64,000 nt of DNA, from NCBI GenBank assembly GCA_020634975.1, contig JACKAQ010000001.1, forward strand, positions 3,348,001 to 3,412,000, read 5' to 3'. How positions within the stretch are numbered: the first letter of the stretch is position 1; the number at the start of each line of letters is the position of its first letter. The notes under the pieces were generated by a model, which saw nothing but the letters and a program-made list of their open reading frames with translations, was not told the DNA's origin and searched no databases. The DNA comes from JACKAQ01 sp020634975 [NCBI: Calditrichia bacterium]. GTDB lineage: Bacteria; Calditrichota; Calditrichia; RBG-13-44-9. The translations under genes and the position numbers were made by a program. Positions 1-10,500 of this stretch are shown here, piece after piece.

Positions 1-181
1 TGCCCACAATTGGCGATTTATCTTTGCGGAATAAAATGGTCGATGCAAGCCCGCCGAGCTGTCCGTTGCCGAAATCGATGAGCCGGATTTTCTGCCCGTC
101 CGGTTGCGTTAAGTATTTGCAAAAATAGGAGTTTGTCGTTCCAAAATCGATGCCCAGAACCGGGCGGTTTTTCCGGTTCAT
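1..181 (-). CDS. Hsp70-family (DnaK-like) ATPase, N-terminal part only
   Basis: The reverse strand from 181 opens with ATG and reads MNRKNRPVLGIDFGTTNSYF, followed by a second stretch containing LGGLASTILFRKD. The GIDFGTTNS block is the phosphate-1 loop of the actin/Hsp70 ATPase fold, and the following substitution of a start-of-domain spacing like this is usual for DnaK and its paralogs. Only 60 codons are inside the window; the rest lies to the left. Its ATG (179-181) overlaps the TGA (178-180) of the upstream membrane protein gene as ATGA, so the two are probably translated together. It could be a specialised Hsp70 paralog rather than the housekeeping DnaK, since no dnaJ or grpE is visible and the partner is a membrane protein. 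Confidence 0.8.
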   Translation of the reverse strand, partial: MNRKNRPVLGIDFGTTNSYFCKYLTQPDGQKIRLIDFGNGQLGGLASTILFRKDKSPIVG

Positions 182-1314
182 CGTGCTCTCCTCAGTTTGC
201 GAACGTTGCCTTTTTCGATCACTTTACCGTTTTGAATAACCGGCAGCGATTCCACAAAAACAGCATCGCCCGCGTCAATGGCGCCCAGCGTGTTGAACTG
301 TTCCGCCATCTCTTCTTCCCAGACAAATTCTTGCGGCGTCGCCTGTTTGCCGGAGATAAACGCCGGATCGCCATCCAGCCCGGAAAACCCGATGTTCCGC
401 GCCGCCAGCAGCATTTCCGATGCCGCCGTTGCCAGCTCTGCCGGTTGGCTTTGGTGCAATTTGTGCAAATAACCGCCCAGTTTTTTGGCGATCACCGGTT
501 CCGGCAACGCCTGTTTTTCGCCGGATTTCTGGCTCGCTTCTTTCAGCGATGCAATAAATTGCCGGGCGTTATCCAGCCACAGCGCAATGCAGATGCGCAA
601 GTTTTTTTCATATTCCAGCCGGTTGAACACGGGCTTTCGAACGCTCATCCGCAGCAAAAAAACGATACCCGCATACGCGAAAAATCGGCGCAACCCCACC
701 AAAATTCCGGTGCCGATAAACCGCGGACGCAATGCGCTCCACAACATGCCCAATCCGCTCAGTTTGCCGAACATGATCGCCACTTCTGCGGCGGTTGCCA
801 CGCCCAACGCGGCAGCCAAATATCGCCGGACATTTTTGTTTTCCGATGCGTACCACAGCACCATCACCATCGCACCGCTACCGATGATCCCGCCGAGCAT
901 ATGCCCGGTTTGCGGATCGTCCGACAAAAAATTGAATGCGCCGGAAAGCAGCATCGCACCGGCCAGCGTGCCCAGCATTACGGCGATCGCCAATTTTGCG
1001 CCGTTCATCCGTTCCGTAAAAGTGGGTGCGGGCAGCAGCAACGGATGTTCATTTTTCCAGGTTGAAAATTCCAGCCGCGCATACGCGATTTGTCGTTCCT
1101 CGATGTCCGCACGTTCCCATAATTCCGATAGCTGTTTGGCGCTGCACAATTCATCCATTAGCAGCGATTCCGTTTCGTTTACCGCGGTGCGAACCTGCGC
1201 ATCATCCGGCAATGTTTTTGGCGGCAAATGGCTGATAAATCGCGCGACAGTTCTGTCCTGCAAGGTTTGCCAGACATCCTTTACTGCTGGCACATTTTTT
1301 TTGGCACTCGGCAT
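178..1314 (-). CDS. Multi-pass membrane protein coupled to an Hsp70-like gene
   Basis: This 378-residue protein is not one I recognise. Residues 1-100 are soluble and charged. A hydrophobic core follows at about 107-220, with clear segments near AIAVMLGTLAGAMLL, MLGGIIGSGAMVMVLWY, YLAAALGVATAAEVAIMF and FFAYAGIVFLLRM, so four or five membrane spans are likely. The last 150 residues are soluble and helical and end in a basic tail (KLRRAR). The stop codon overlaps the start of the Hsp70-like gene by four bases, which suggests coupled translation and a shared job, for instance a membrane anchor or client-recruiting partner for that chaperone. That job is inference. No ribosome-binding site stands out before the ATG at 1314. 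Confidence 0.7.
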   Translation of the reverse strand: MPSAKKNVPAVKDVWQTLQDRTVARFISHLPPKTLPDDAQVRTAVNETESLLMDELCSAKQLSELWERADIEERQIAYARLEFSTWKNEHPLLLPAPTFTERMNGAKLAIAVMLGTLAGAMLLSGAFNFLSDDPQTGHMLGGIIGSGAMVMVLWYASENKNVRRYLAAALGVATAAEVAIMFGKLSGLGMLWSALRPRFIGTGILVGLRRFFAYAGIVFLLRMSVRKPVFNRLEYEKNLRICIALWLDNARQFIASLKEASQKSGEKQALPEPVIAKKLGGYLHKLHQSQPAELATAASEMLLAARNIGFSGLDGDPAFISGKQATPQEFVWEEEMAEQFNTLGAIDAGDAVFVESLPVIQNGKVIEKGNVRKLRRAR

Positions 1315-1494
1315 GTGGCTATCCTGTTCAAAAAAACGGTTTTCGGGAATATTGTCAATAAAAACACCAAATTATGGCTCATTCAAAAATAGCGAGATAC
1401 CCGCTCAATTGCAATGTGATCATCACAAATTGCTTAAGTTTGCGCAAAAAATGACGTTGTTGAGTGTGTTGGGGATTATTCTTGTGGGAATCGG

Positions 1495-1932
1495 ATGGGA
1501 CAACAACAGCTACTGTTAATTACATTATCACTTATAGTTGTTGGCGCGGCAATTGCGCCAATATCATATATGTTTCGCAGCCAGGCATCGCAATCCAATC
1601 GCGAAGCAATGATTGGCGATTTGATCAACACGGCGGCCAGGGCTCAAAAATTTCATCGCACACCCACAACTTTGGGTGGCGGCGGCAACAGTTTTAACGG
1701 GTTTTATCTCAGCTCGTTGGATACCGCCAACGCCAACGGCAGCTACAGCTTAAGTACGACGGTGCCTTCCGGCGCCGCGTATGTCGCCGGTAGCTCAACG
1801 CCAATTTCCAGTGACGTAGACACCATTTACATTGTTGGTTGCGGTACGGAGGCCGGCACGGACGGCACCAATTTGGTAAAATGTTTTATCAGCGTTTCAA
1901 TGAATGATTACAACGTGACCATCCTCAATTAA
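1495..1932 (+). CDS. Small pilin-like or pseudopilin-like protein
   Basis: The protein has 145 residues. It starts MGQQQLLLITLSLIVVG, a short polar head followed by a hydrophobic helix of about 20 residues, then SYMFRSQASQSNREAMIGDL, a polar helix, and a Gly/Ser/Thr-rich C-terminal half that is likely beta-rich and contains two cysteines (C117 and C130 roughly). This layout (membrane helix continuing into an amphipathic helix, then a globular head) is that of type IV pilin-like proteins, but there is no classic G-F-T-L-x-E prepilin cleavage site. No pilus assembly genes are next to it. It could also be a simple membrane-anchored surface protein. A TTG/ATG choice upstream at 1464 is in another frame and is ignored. 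Confidence 0.6.
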   Translation: MGQQQLLLITLSLIVVGAAIAPISYMFRSQASQSNREAMIGDLINTAARAQKFHRTPTTLGGGGNSFNGFYLSSLDTANANGSYSLSTTVPSGAAYVAGSSTPISSDVDTIYIVGCGTEAGTDGTNLVKCFISVSMNDYNVTILN

Positions 1933-2113
1933 CATTCTCCAAAAATGCGCAACCCGTTAATTTTCGAACCGTATATTCTGTGTTTTTCGCAATTGCGGAA
2001 AATATCCGGATCGTTTAAATTTGCCCGGAAATTTTATAAAACACCGGTTAAGGTGTAAAGTGTATGTAATTGTTATTGTTTATTTTACAGCTAATTTAAC
2101 AAATGGATTTTTT

Positions 2114-3046
2114 ATGAAAAACAAATTTCTGTTGGGAATAGCACTGCGCAGAAATGCACTCAATATGGCAGCAATCTGCATGATATTGGCCGGCGGATCG
2201 GCAGTGTTCGCCCAAAACGAAGCAACGCTGGAAAAATATTTTGAAGGCAAAATGGTGGAAGTTCGCATCGATATGCCCGCAACGCAAGAGGGCATCGATG
2301 TGCACCCGCGCTCCGAAAAACCGGTTGATTTTGATGAATATTCGAGCCGCATCAAAAAGCACGGTGTTGCGCTGTATGTCGGCGATCAAATTATGATCAC
2401 CAAAGTGAAGCTGAAAGGCAAGCACCTCGAGTTTCAGCTTGGCGGCGGCGGTTACGGCACATTTTGGGATGACACAGGCGATGTTTCTGCGACATATGCC
2501 GACAAAACCGAACGGGAAAAAAATCTCGAAAAAGCCGTAAAAAAAGAGAAAGATCCCAAAAAAAAGAAGGAAATGGAAGAAGAACTGGACGATTTGCGCC
2601 ACAAACGCGACCGTGAAAACGAACGCCGCGAAGCGGATGCCCGTGAAGCAACTGCACGCAAACGCGCGGAAATTCGGGATAAAGCGGCCCAATCCGGTTC
2701 TCGTTTCAATATCCGGCTGGATCGCGATTTGCGAAATGAGGAAAAAACACCCGCGTTTATTATGATGGCGCTGTCGGATTATCTGCTGTTTCCGCCGGAA
2801 ACATTTGGCGAGAATCCCTCTGTTGCCAAACACATGGCGCCGGCGGAACCGGAAAAACCGACATCGCTGGAAAAAGGGATGAAATGGGAAGATGTTGCTG
2901 CCATTTACGGCATGCCCAAATCGATGACTGAAGAAGAAATTGCCGGCACAAAAGTATCGAAATGCGTTTTCGAAAAAGATGACCAGATTGTGGAAGTGAC
3001 TTTTGTGGAAGGTTTGGTCGCGAAATTCAGCATTGCATCAAAATAA
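2114..3046 (+). CDS. Exported protein with a charged coiled-coil segment
   Basis: I place the start at ATG 2114 rather than further upstream because it gives a clean signal peptide: MKNKFLLG, then a hydrophobic stretch and a GSAVFA-Q cleavage site near residue 31. The mature part (about 280 residues) has a beta-rich N-terminal section, a highly charged Lys/Glu/Arg helix at roughly residues 125-195 that should form a coiled coil, and a C-terminal section with the pattern LEKGMKWEDVAAIYGMP. The last section resembles small SmpA/OmlA-like folds in which a helix with a Gly-Met-x-x-x-x-V pattern precedes beta strands, but this is only a resemblance. Function unknown; periplasmic or outer-membrane-attached location inferred. 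A strong terminator follows. Confidence 0.65.
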   Translation: MKNKFLLGIALRRNALNMAAICMILAGGSAVFAQNEATLEKYFEGKMVEVRIDMPATQEGIDVHPRSEKPVDFDEYSSRIKKHGVALYVGDQIMITKVKLKGKHLEFQLGGGGYGTFWDDTGDVSATYADKTEREKNLEKAVKKEKDPKKKKEMEEELDDLRHKRDRENERREADAREATARKRAEIRDKAAQSGSRFNIRLDRDLRNEEKTPAFIMMALSDYLLFPPETFGENPSVAKHMAPAEPEKPTSLEKGMKWEDVAAIYGMPKSMTEEEIAGTKVSKCVFEKDDQIVEVTFVEGLVAKFSIASK

Positions 3047-3070
3047 ATATCATCAGATTTGCAATAAAAA

Positions 3071-3108
3071 ATCCCGGACAACTGAAGGGTTGTCCGGGAT
3101 TTTTTTTT
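3071..3108. terminator. Bidirectional intrinsic terminator
   Basis: A perfect 12-bp stem, ATCCCGGACAAC (3071-3082) with GTTGTCCGGGAT (3089-3100), closes a 6-base loop. It has A5 before it and T8 after it. It lies between two convergent genes (the exported protein ending at 3046 and the minus-strand gene ending at 3133), so it can stop transcription from both sides. Confidence 0.9.
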
Positions 3109-3132
3109 GTTAAACGATCGTTGTCCGAAAAA

Positions 3133-4401
3133 TTAACTCGTCATTTTCTTGATTCTATCCCAAACCTTGTCCGGCGATTCCCAAAATAATTTTATCAGCT
3201 GATGCTGCACATCGTCCGATTGATCGATGATTTCATCGAGAATATTGAAAAACGGCGCAGTGTTGAGCGATTTGTGATCGCGTTTTAGCGAAAAGCCCAG
3301 CGGAAACGGATATGCATCGCCGTTGATGGTGACATCGAACATATCGACAAACAAATTTTCCCCGTCGCTGTTGAGGTATTGGCAGCCGGCGATCGGGAAT
3401 TTTTCATCGAGAAAAACGATTGCGCCGCCGGATTTGTCATTTTGCTCAATTTTCACCGCATCTTTTCCGTCGGGATAATTGAAAATCACCAGCAGCGTTT
3501 TTGGTTTTATTTTGAGATGATGTTTCAGATACGGCTGGTAGTTCAAAAAATGGGTTTTTTCGGCGGAAAGCCGCAGTTTTAAATCCAGTTCGCCGGCGGC
3601 GAAAATGCTTTCCGCATGTTTTGCAATTGCAGAAAACGAACGCAATTTGGTAGCGCCTTTTTTGTCGGGCGGCTGAACGTCCGGCAAAAAATTGCTGAGC
3701 AAATTGTTCACCAGCCATTTGCTGTTAAAGTGGCGAATGTAATCATCGTAAAAACTGTCGCCGAATTCGATGCTCAATTCGCCGTCCAGCGAGATTTGCA
3801 AATCACCGTCGCGGGTGAGCCAGCGCGTATCCACCGATTCCGTGCGCACCTGCCGGATTTCATTTGGCGCACCGCTGCTGCCGGATTTGCGGCGAATGCT
3901 TTGCTCCACCAGCGTTTCGGCAACTGCTTCCTCGTCTTCCCACGCGATGAATATTTCTTCCGGCGAATCGCTGAGCAATTCCTGTTCGGTTTCGCTCAGC
4001 AGCATATCTTTAACGGGATCGTAACAATGGGACATTTCCCGGCTCATTTGCATGCCGGGAAATGCTTTTTTGGCGAGAATTTCCGCGCCGTTGTCGGTGA
4101 GTTTCAGCGCGTTGAGCGGCACATTTGCCAGCGAATCAATTTTCTGGTTGCTGCGGACCAATCCCAGTTCCACCAGTTGTTGCAACGATGGCAGCACCAT
4201 CCGGTCGGTTTCCGGCACGTTCAGCATTTCGCCGAAAACGCGATCCAGCGTATAGCCCCCGTAATTGTGATCGTTGGAAAATCGCGAAATCAATTCCAGA
4301 ATCGATTGCTCGAAAACCGTCGGTTTGCGCAGCGCAGCGTAACTCACTTTGCTGCGAATCTGCAACACCGGAAAGGAAATGTGAATCGTCGCGATTTTCA
4401 T
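3133..4401 (-). CDS. Unknown protein with a predicted N-terminal winged-helix domain
   Basis: This 422-residue soluble protein is not one I can name. Residues about 25-115 look like a winged-helix or helix-turn-helix region: helices around TVFEQSILELISRF, LQQLVELGLVRSN, then ALKLTDNGAEILAKK, the pattern seen where a protein recognises DNA or a partner and asks whether a target is terminal. Residues 120-200 are acidic and probably partly disordered, and the rest is mixed alpha/beta with no catalytic motif I can point to. It is the last gene of the minus-strand run helicase, LRR protein, LRR protein, this gene, 36 bases after the second LRR gene, so co-transcription with the LRR pair is likely. 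No signal peptide. Confidence 0.65.
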   Translation of the reverse strand: MKIATIHISFPVLQIRSKVSYAALRKPTVFEQSILELISRFSNDHNYGGYTLDRVFGEMLNVPETDRMVLPSLQQLVELGLVRSNQKIDSLANVPLNALKLTDNGAEILAKKAFPGMQMSREMSHCYDPVKDMLLSETEQELLSDSPEEIFIAWEDEEAVAETLVEQSIRRKSGSSGAPNEIRQVRTESVDTRWLTRDGDLQISLDGELSIEFGDSFYDDYIRHFNSKWLVNNLLSNFLPDVQPPDKKGATKLRSFSAIAKHAESIFAAGELDLKLRLSAEKTHFLNYQPYLKHHLKIKPKTLLVIFNYPDGKDAVKIEQNDKSGGAIVFLDEKFPIAGCQYLNSDGENLFVDMFDVTINGDAYPFPLGFSLKRDHKSLNTAPFFNILDEIIDQSDDVQHQLIKLFWESPDKVWDRIKKMTS

Positions 4402-4437
4402 AATTTCAATCCACGCAAAGCGGGGTGATTTCCGCCG

Positions 4438-6006
4438 TCAATTTCTGAGATCGAACACCCGCGGCCAAAACGGTGCGCCGGTTTGCAGATATTCGTCATC
4501 ATAATTTATATATATATAGTTCATTTCCAACCCGATATTGTAATACACACTTCGCGAAACATCAAATTGATATTGCGGAAATTGATGAATCAGGTCATAA
4601 ATTTCCGCTTCTGTCATCGCCGGATTAACCAGGCTGATGTATTTTGCGTTTTCAAACGGGTTGTTCGATAGCAATAATTTCAACACACCATTATTCCAAT
4701 TTTCACCAGATAAGATAAGGTTTTCTGCGGATTTAGCAAATGCGCTTTGCGTAAAAAGATTCAATTCCGCCAGGTTTTCGAATGCAATATTGTGAATTTT
4801 GGGTTGAAATTTAATCGAACTGAGATGCGCATAAAAACTGTTCCGGGAATCGATACTGTTATCAGGTTCACTCTTTTTCTCCGGGTCACCGGGTTCGCTA
4901 AAACTATTTTTGTCAACATAACTTTGGTATTTCTCTGTCCAATTTAACCGCATTATTGGCATATCAACTTCTTTTTTTGCCAAGCTCAAGGTGGGCAAAA
5001 TTCGCGTGCGAATGTGTTGCAATGTTGAATCCATCATGAAAATAATTGCCGGAATGGGTGAACTGGTGATGCCGTTTATTTCGAGATGGTCAAGATTTTG
5101 AAATAACGGGCTCTGCCAATTGACCCCATCTTCGTCCAACGCCTTACTCAACGCCGGGAAACTGGCATTAAACGATCTACCAAAATCGGTTTTCTTTAAC
5201 CAGACAAAGATGCCGCAATTGTTTAATTTCAACACTTTCAGGTTGCCCGGTGTGTCCATCGGCAGCCATCTGAAAATCGTATTTTCGAATGTGTTGTTGC
5301 TTAAATCCAGATATTTCAGTTGCGGGATAAGTGAAGATGTGACAAAATATGGCAGCTTTTTTTTGTCTAAATCAACATTCCGTAATTCCAGTTTTTCCAA
5401 TTTTGGGAAAGCTTCGGCAGTCAAAAATCCAAAAAATTTGTCTGATAATTTGGTATCATTTATCCGCAACGTTATCAATTCGGGCGCTAATCCACCCATA
5501 AATGCAGTGTTTTTTACTTTGATATTGCTATCCTCAAGCTCCAGAAATTCGAGCTTTGGCAGTTGTGCGGAAAACTGTTCCCAAAAATGATCTGGCATAT
5601 TGGTTTTGACCAGCGAAAGATATCGAATGTTTTCGCTAAAATTTGCCATAGCCAAGCTCTTGTCTTTTTTGATTTTAACATCACGTAATTCGAGTTTGCT
5701 CAACACGTTTTTTGATAATGCCAGAAGCTGATTTAAATCATCCGCCTCAATTTCCATCTTTCTGATGCTGAGCGTTGCTGCGTTTTTGAGAAAAGGTAAT
5801 TCCAGAGCTTCAGAAAATCTGTTCTGTAACAAAACGTCCGGATTATCAATGGCAATTCTCAGTTGTTCGCCTTCATCAAATGTTTGCGATTCGATAAATT
5901 GTAAATCAAAATAATGTGTGATAGCTATTGTTCTCATTCCTGTTTGCGCAACCAATGCTGTGAATGCGAACAAAAGCAGTAGCGAAAATGTGGTTGTATA
6001 TTTCAT
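4438..6006 (-). CDS. Exported leucine-rich-repeat-like protein (copy 2)
   Basis: The 522-residue protein begins with a signal peptide (MKYTTTFSLLLLFAFTALVAQ, cleavage near residue 20). The mature region has irregular leucine-rich-repeat units such as LEFLELEDSNI, LEKLELRNVDL, LKYLDLSNNTF and LKVLKLNNCGI spaced about 25 residues apart, roughly residues 90-270. Such repeats form curved binding surfaces. The remaining half is less regular and contains a few more weak repeats. Only 36 bases separate it from the gene before it, and the two share phrases (LDLSNNTFENTIF here, LDLSGCNINNTIF there), so they look like diverged duplicates in one operon. A periplasmic or surface location and protein-binding role are inferred. 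Confidence 0.7.
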   Translation of the reverse strand: MKYTTTFSLLLLFAFTALVAQTGMRTIAITHYFDLQFIESQTFDEGEQLRIAIDNPDVLLQNRFSEALELPFLKNAATLSIRKMEIEADDLNQLLALSKNVLSKLELRDVKIKKDKSLAMANFSENIRYLSLVKTNMPDHFWEQFSAQLPKLEFLELEDSNIKVKNTAFMGGLAPELITLRINDTKLSDKFFGFLTAEAFPKLEKLELRNVDLDKKKLPYFVTSSLIPQLKYLDLSNNTFENTIFRWLPMDTPGNLKVLKLNNCGIFVWLKKTDFGRSFNASFPALSKALDEDGVNWQSPLFQNLDHLEINGITSSPIPAIIFMMDSTLQHIRTRILPTLSLAKKEVDMPIMRLNWTEKYQSYVDKNSFSEPGDPEKKSEPDNSIDSRNSFYAHLSSIKFQPKIHNIAFENLAELNLFTQSAFAKSAENLILSGENWNNGVLKLLLSNNPFENAKYISLVNPAMTEAEIYDLIHQFPQYQFDVSRSVYYNIGLEMNYIYINYDDEYLQTGAPFWPRVFDLRN

Positions 6007-6042
6007 TCTAATTTCCTTGTCAAGTTCTTTTATAACAGCATC

Positions 6043-7431
6043 TTATCGACCAAATACGGGTGGTTTGGGCATGGTTTGTTGAAAAAGCATGTGATGATTC
6101 ATCCAATGCATGTCAAATTGAAAAGCATTAGAACTTAAGCCAAGCGCATTCACATTAATAGTGTGAAATGAGTGCTGGTTGTCCGCAAATTTTTCACGCA
6201 ATTCGAATAATTCAACATTATTAATGTTGGTATTTGCGAGATAAATATTTTGAACAGCGGCAAATTTGGGCATAGCTAACAGGTATTCAACATCCGCCGT
6301 TTCGATATCCGGCGATGCCAATGTTATGCTCGTTAGTTTGGTCGCCAGAGAATCGGGGATCAGTTCGATTTCATATCGAGAGGAGAAAAACCAGCCGAGT
6401 TTTCCAGCCGACGCGCGATCTGCTGCCGAAATATTCGGATCGGTCAAATACGCGATTCTTTTAAAACCACCGGAAAAAACGCTATTGGCCTGAAAAGCAG
6501 GAATTGTGCTTAAAATTTGCTCGTTTGTTTTTGCGAAAACACCTGCGTTTGTGTATTCGAAATCTCCGGAATGCGCAATCCCCGGTGGTGACAAAATAGT
6601 TTTGCCAAGTTTTTCTTTTTTACTGAAATTGTTAATAAACAGTTGTTTAAGTGGCGAGAAAAGCCACAAATGCCCATTCAGTAGTTGAATGTAATCGTCA
6701 AAGTGAAAATCTTGATCGTACATTGAAACCGTATGTAAAGCCGAAAAAGCCCCACTTTGCGCTACGGGATTTTCTGCCAGTTTTTTTACGTTAATATCAG
6801 ATTTGTCGAGAAATAATGATTCCAGTTTCGGGAATTTTTCCGCAGATGAAATCAGTTGTTCAAAAATGGTGTTGTTAATGTTGCAGCCGGATAAATCGAG
6901 AGATCGCAACTGTTGAAACGGCAGAAGTGTTATAAAAAAAACGTCGTCATCCATTTTTGTGCCGCGAAACGACAGCGTTTCCACTGTTGCCCAAAGTTTA
7001 TCCATTCTCGGTAATTGGATTAACAATGTTTTTTCTTTAATATCTTTCTGGAATTCCCACCGAAACGTTTTCAAGTTGGCCGTTGAAAAAATCCGGCAAA
7101 CACTCAACAAATCCGAATTATCCAGTTCCCCTTTACCAGTCGGATCGCTGGAAATAATCAATTCTTCAACCCCTGAGATGTGTGGTTTGAGCGCCGAAAG
7201 CATTGGATTGAGCAAGTTTTTGTAATTGTTTCCAGTAATCCGGATGGATATTAAAGCGAGTTGCGGTGCCAATGAATCCTTTTGAGCGATAAAGGATTCA
7301 ATTTCATCCTTCCCGTTCAAATGCAGATAAACAATTTTGCCCTCGCTGTTTCGCAAAAAATTGAGCGAATGTTCAGCCAGCAACGGCATACAAAATAACA
7401 GCAAACAGAATAGCCCCTGTTTCCACTTCAT
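6043..7431 (-). CDS. Exported leucine-rich-repeat-like protein (copy 1)
   Basis: This 462-residue protein has an N-terminal signal peptide ending around LLAEHSLN. The body shows irregular leucine-rich-repeat units, for example VETLSFRGTKM, LRSLDLSGCNI, LESLFLDKSDI and, near the C-terminus, VQNIYLANTNI. It is a likely paralog of the next gene downstream, with 36 bases between them. The gene before it on this strand is the large helicase, 153 bases away, so a promoter of its own in that gap is possible. No enzymatic motif is visible. I infer an exported binding protein. Confidence 0.7.
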   Translation of the reverse strand: MKWKQGLFCLLLFCMPLLAEHSLNFLRNSEGKIVYLHLNGKDEIESFIAQKDSLAPQLALISIRITGNNYKNLLNPMLSALKPHISGVEELIISSDPTGKGELDNSDLLSVCRIFSTANLKTFRWEFQKDIKEKTLLIQLPRMDKLWATVETLSFRGTKMDDDVFFITLLPFQQLRSLDLSGCNINNTIFEQLISSAEKFPKLESLFLDKSDINVKKLAENPVAQSGAFSALHTVSMYDQDFHFDDYIQLLNGHLWLFSPLKQLFINNFSKKEKLGKTILSPPGIAHSGDFEYTNAGVFAKTNEQILSTIPAFQANSVFSGGFKRIAYLTDPNISAADRASAGKLGWFFSSRYEIELIPDSLATKLTSITLASPDIETADVEYLLAMPKFAAVQNIYLANTNINNVELFELREKFADNQHSFHTINVNALGLSSNAFQFDMHWMNHHMLFQQTMPKPPVFGR

Positions 7432-7584
7432 TGAGAAATTCCTCCTAAAAAATTCCTGTAAATGTGGGTGTTATTGGTTCGGTAATAATTTTATGGAATA
7501 AAGTATTGAATTAGGAGAAAATTCACAAGATGAAAAAGAAATTGTACGACGGTTATTCGAAGGGGTGTAAACTGTTGTTTATTA

Positions 7585-10500
7585 TTAAATTGTTGCCGAG
7601 GAAAATAGCCGTCCGCCGCTTTTCAGCGATTCGATGATGTCGCCGTAAATATGCTTTTTCACGCTACCGGGTTGATCCATATTTGGCAGCTCCACTTCGC
7701 AACCGGCGAAGGTATCTTTCGCACCGAAGATCACCAGCAATTCCTGCGCCCGGGAAAACGCCACGTTAATGCGCTCGAACTGCGCCACAAACTGCATGTT
7801 CGCGTTCGCGCCGCCGGGCAAATGCCGCACGAGGCTCACCAGAATAATCGATTTTTCCTTACCCTGAAACTGGTCCACCGTGTTCACGTCGATGTCCAGC
7901 ACCTCAAACCGTTCGCGGCGAATGCGGCTGCGGATGTCGCCGATCTGTCGCCCGTAAAATGAAATCACGCCGACCGCTTTGCGTTTGTCCGGCCCGAAGC
8001 CGTTTTTGCGGGATTGCGCATCAATTTTGCGGAGCAACTCGATCATCAGTGTTGCTTCCAACGGATTGATTTTTGAGGTGCCACTTTGCCGCTCATATTG
8101 CGGTTTGCCCTGCGCATCCCGCGATGTATCCACCCACAGCGCATGCGTTTCCGGCACGATAAACCGCCGTCCGTCGCGTGCCGGGATGGTCATGCCGTGG
8201 CTGCGCTGGCGATCCGGTTCCGGCAGTCCGCAGGTGAGCCGGTGTTCGTAAAAATGGTTGATCACCGCCATAATTTGCGGATGCATGCGATACTGCACCA
8301 GCAGCGTTTCTTTTATCGCGCCGGCAGCCTGCTCAAAATAATTTTTGAACAGCGACGAGGTAACCATATCGCGGAAGCGATAAAAATTTTCTTTCGTAAG
8401 CAACGTTTTCAGGCGAGATGGCGCATCTTCGAGCGCTTCTTCCCACGAGCCTTCGCGCTCTTTGAACAGCGGCGGCAACTGCCGGTGATCACCGACGAGG
8501 ATGGTTTTTCGCGCCAGCAACATGGGCATCAGCAGCTCCGGCGGGGTGGCTTTGCTCACTTCGTCGATGATCGCGACATCGAAAAAATGTTTGTTTTTGC
8601 CTTCCAGCAAACGCGGGTTTTCGTTGCAGGTGACGCCCACAACATTGCACAAATCGAGATATGTATCGATGAGATGCGGGTGATCCAGCGTCGCCTGCAC
8701 CGGATTGCGCAACTGCGAGTGCCATTGCGAAATGAACGGTGCCCAACGTTCCCGGAAGTCACCTTCCAGCGCAAAACTGGCGGCGGATTCCACCAGCCGG
8801 TGCTCCAGTTCGTCGCGAACGGCGGCGGGATCGTCCAGCGCCGTTTGCTCGGGCAGCCAGCCGCGCGATTGCCAGATTTTAGCCTGTTCGCGCAGCTCCG
8901 CAGCAATCTGCGTTTTGATGTGCTGTTCGCGTTGTTTGGTATCGGTTTTGGCGGCGGTTTTGGCGAGCAGTTGCTGCTTTTCTTCGAGATTTTTGAGCAT
9001 TTCCCGCAAATTTTCGGTCAGCTTTGCGCGGGCTTTTTCGATGCGTTTTCCGGTCGATTCGATGGTTTTCAGCCCGTTTTCGACCACTGTCAGCGCCTGT
9101 TGTCGGGTGCTGTCGTCGCCGGAAAGCCGCCGCTCCAGATCCGGTGAGAGATTGAAAATTTCCGCCAGCAATTTCAGGTTTGGTTTGGCTGATCGGCTGG
9201 ATTCGGCGAGTTCGCGGCGCAGCGTTCGCCATTCGGCAAGTTGGCTGTCATCGCCGGATTCCAGCGCAGCTTCGACTGTCGCCAGCGATTGCTGAAGCTG
9301 CGAAATTTTTTCGCTATCCGGCTGCTGCGGTTCGCGGATTTTGGCGACAGCATCGCGAATGTCCGGCAGTTGCGATTGCAGCCGCAGCCACGCCCGCCAC
9401 AAAGCGGGAAACTGTGTCGCGATTGGTGTCCGGTGGGGGATTCGTTCCGGTTGAAACGGCGGAACCAGCAAATCCACCAGCGCATCGCTCAAATGTTGCA
9501 GCGGATTTACAAACGCATTTTCCACCACTGCAGCCAGTTTTTCCGGCAGCGAAATTTCCGCAAGTTCATCGCCGGAAAGCAATTGCAGCAGTCCCGAAAC
9601 CTGTGATTGCAACTGTTCCAGCGCCATCAGTTTTGGCGATTTTTCCGCCGGAATGTCACTCGATTTGGCGGCTTCGGCAAGCTGGTTTTCGCGGATTTCG
9701 AACCAGTCCAGCGCATCGCGGAGGGCGTTCAATTGCGCATCCTGAATTTGCCACGGTTTCAAAAATTGCGTTTCGGCAGCGTCCGCCAGCGATTGGTAAA
9801 ATTTTTCCAGCACGCGGTCTTCGGCGAATCGCTCGCCTTCGGCGGATAATTTGTGGCGACGACCCAGCCGGATCGCCCGGATATCCGGCACGCTGGCCAA
9901 TTTTTCCAGCGCGTTGTCCACCGCCAGATTCGCCTGCGATGCCAACAGCACGGTTTTCCCCTGCCGCGCGAGCTGGTAAATTGCCTCGCCGATGACCGTG
10001 GTTTTTCCGGTTCCCGGCGGACCCTGCACCAGCGCAACGTCCGGCGCATCGAGCATTTTTTGCACCGCGCGTTTTTGCCCGGCGTTGATGTTCGGCATCA
10101 GCCAATCGTCGATGGGTGTGCTGAGTTGCGGCGGCGTGGCTTTGTCGATATCGAACAGCCACGCGGAAATAAACGGTGCAAATCCGGATTGCCGTTCGAG
10201 CATGTCCAGCGCTTGTTGCTGGCGGTAAAGTACTGTAAAATCACCAATTAGCGAATTTGCCAAAAAACCGTTTTCCGGCAGTTGCGCCATGCGCTGTTCG
10301 AGATACATCGTTCGTTCGGCGGGCTTCATCGCCGGCAGTTGATCGCGGTCATCGGCGGGCAAATCGAATCGCACCAGCGCCACAAACGGCGATTCCCACG
10401 GACATCCGCGCAGCAATTTTTTGAATGCGGCAGCGTTCGCGGGTTGCGCATCCCGAAAATCGCCGAGCATCACGCCGGAGAAAAAACGGTTGTCCCGCGC

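Noticed and set aside
178-1314. GrpE-like C-terminus in the membrane protein
   Set aside because: Only the end residues looked faintly similar to GrpE's beta domain. The match was too weak to state.
4501-4520. Short TATATA run
   Set aside because: It lies in the coding end of the LRR gene and encodes Tyr/Ile residues; too short for a repeat of note.
8086-9147. Long plus-strand ORF opposite the helicase
   Set aside because: It is Arg/His/Gln-rich with no domain and lies wholly antisense to a well-supported gene; it reflects codon bias.
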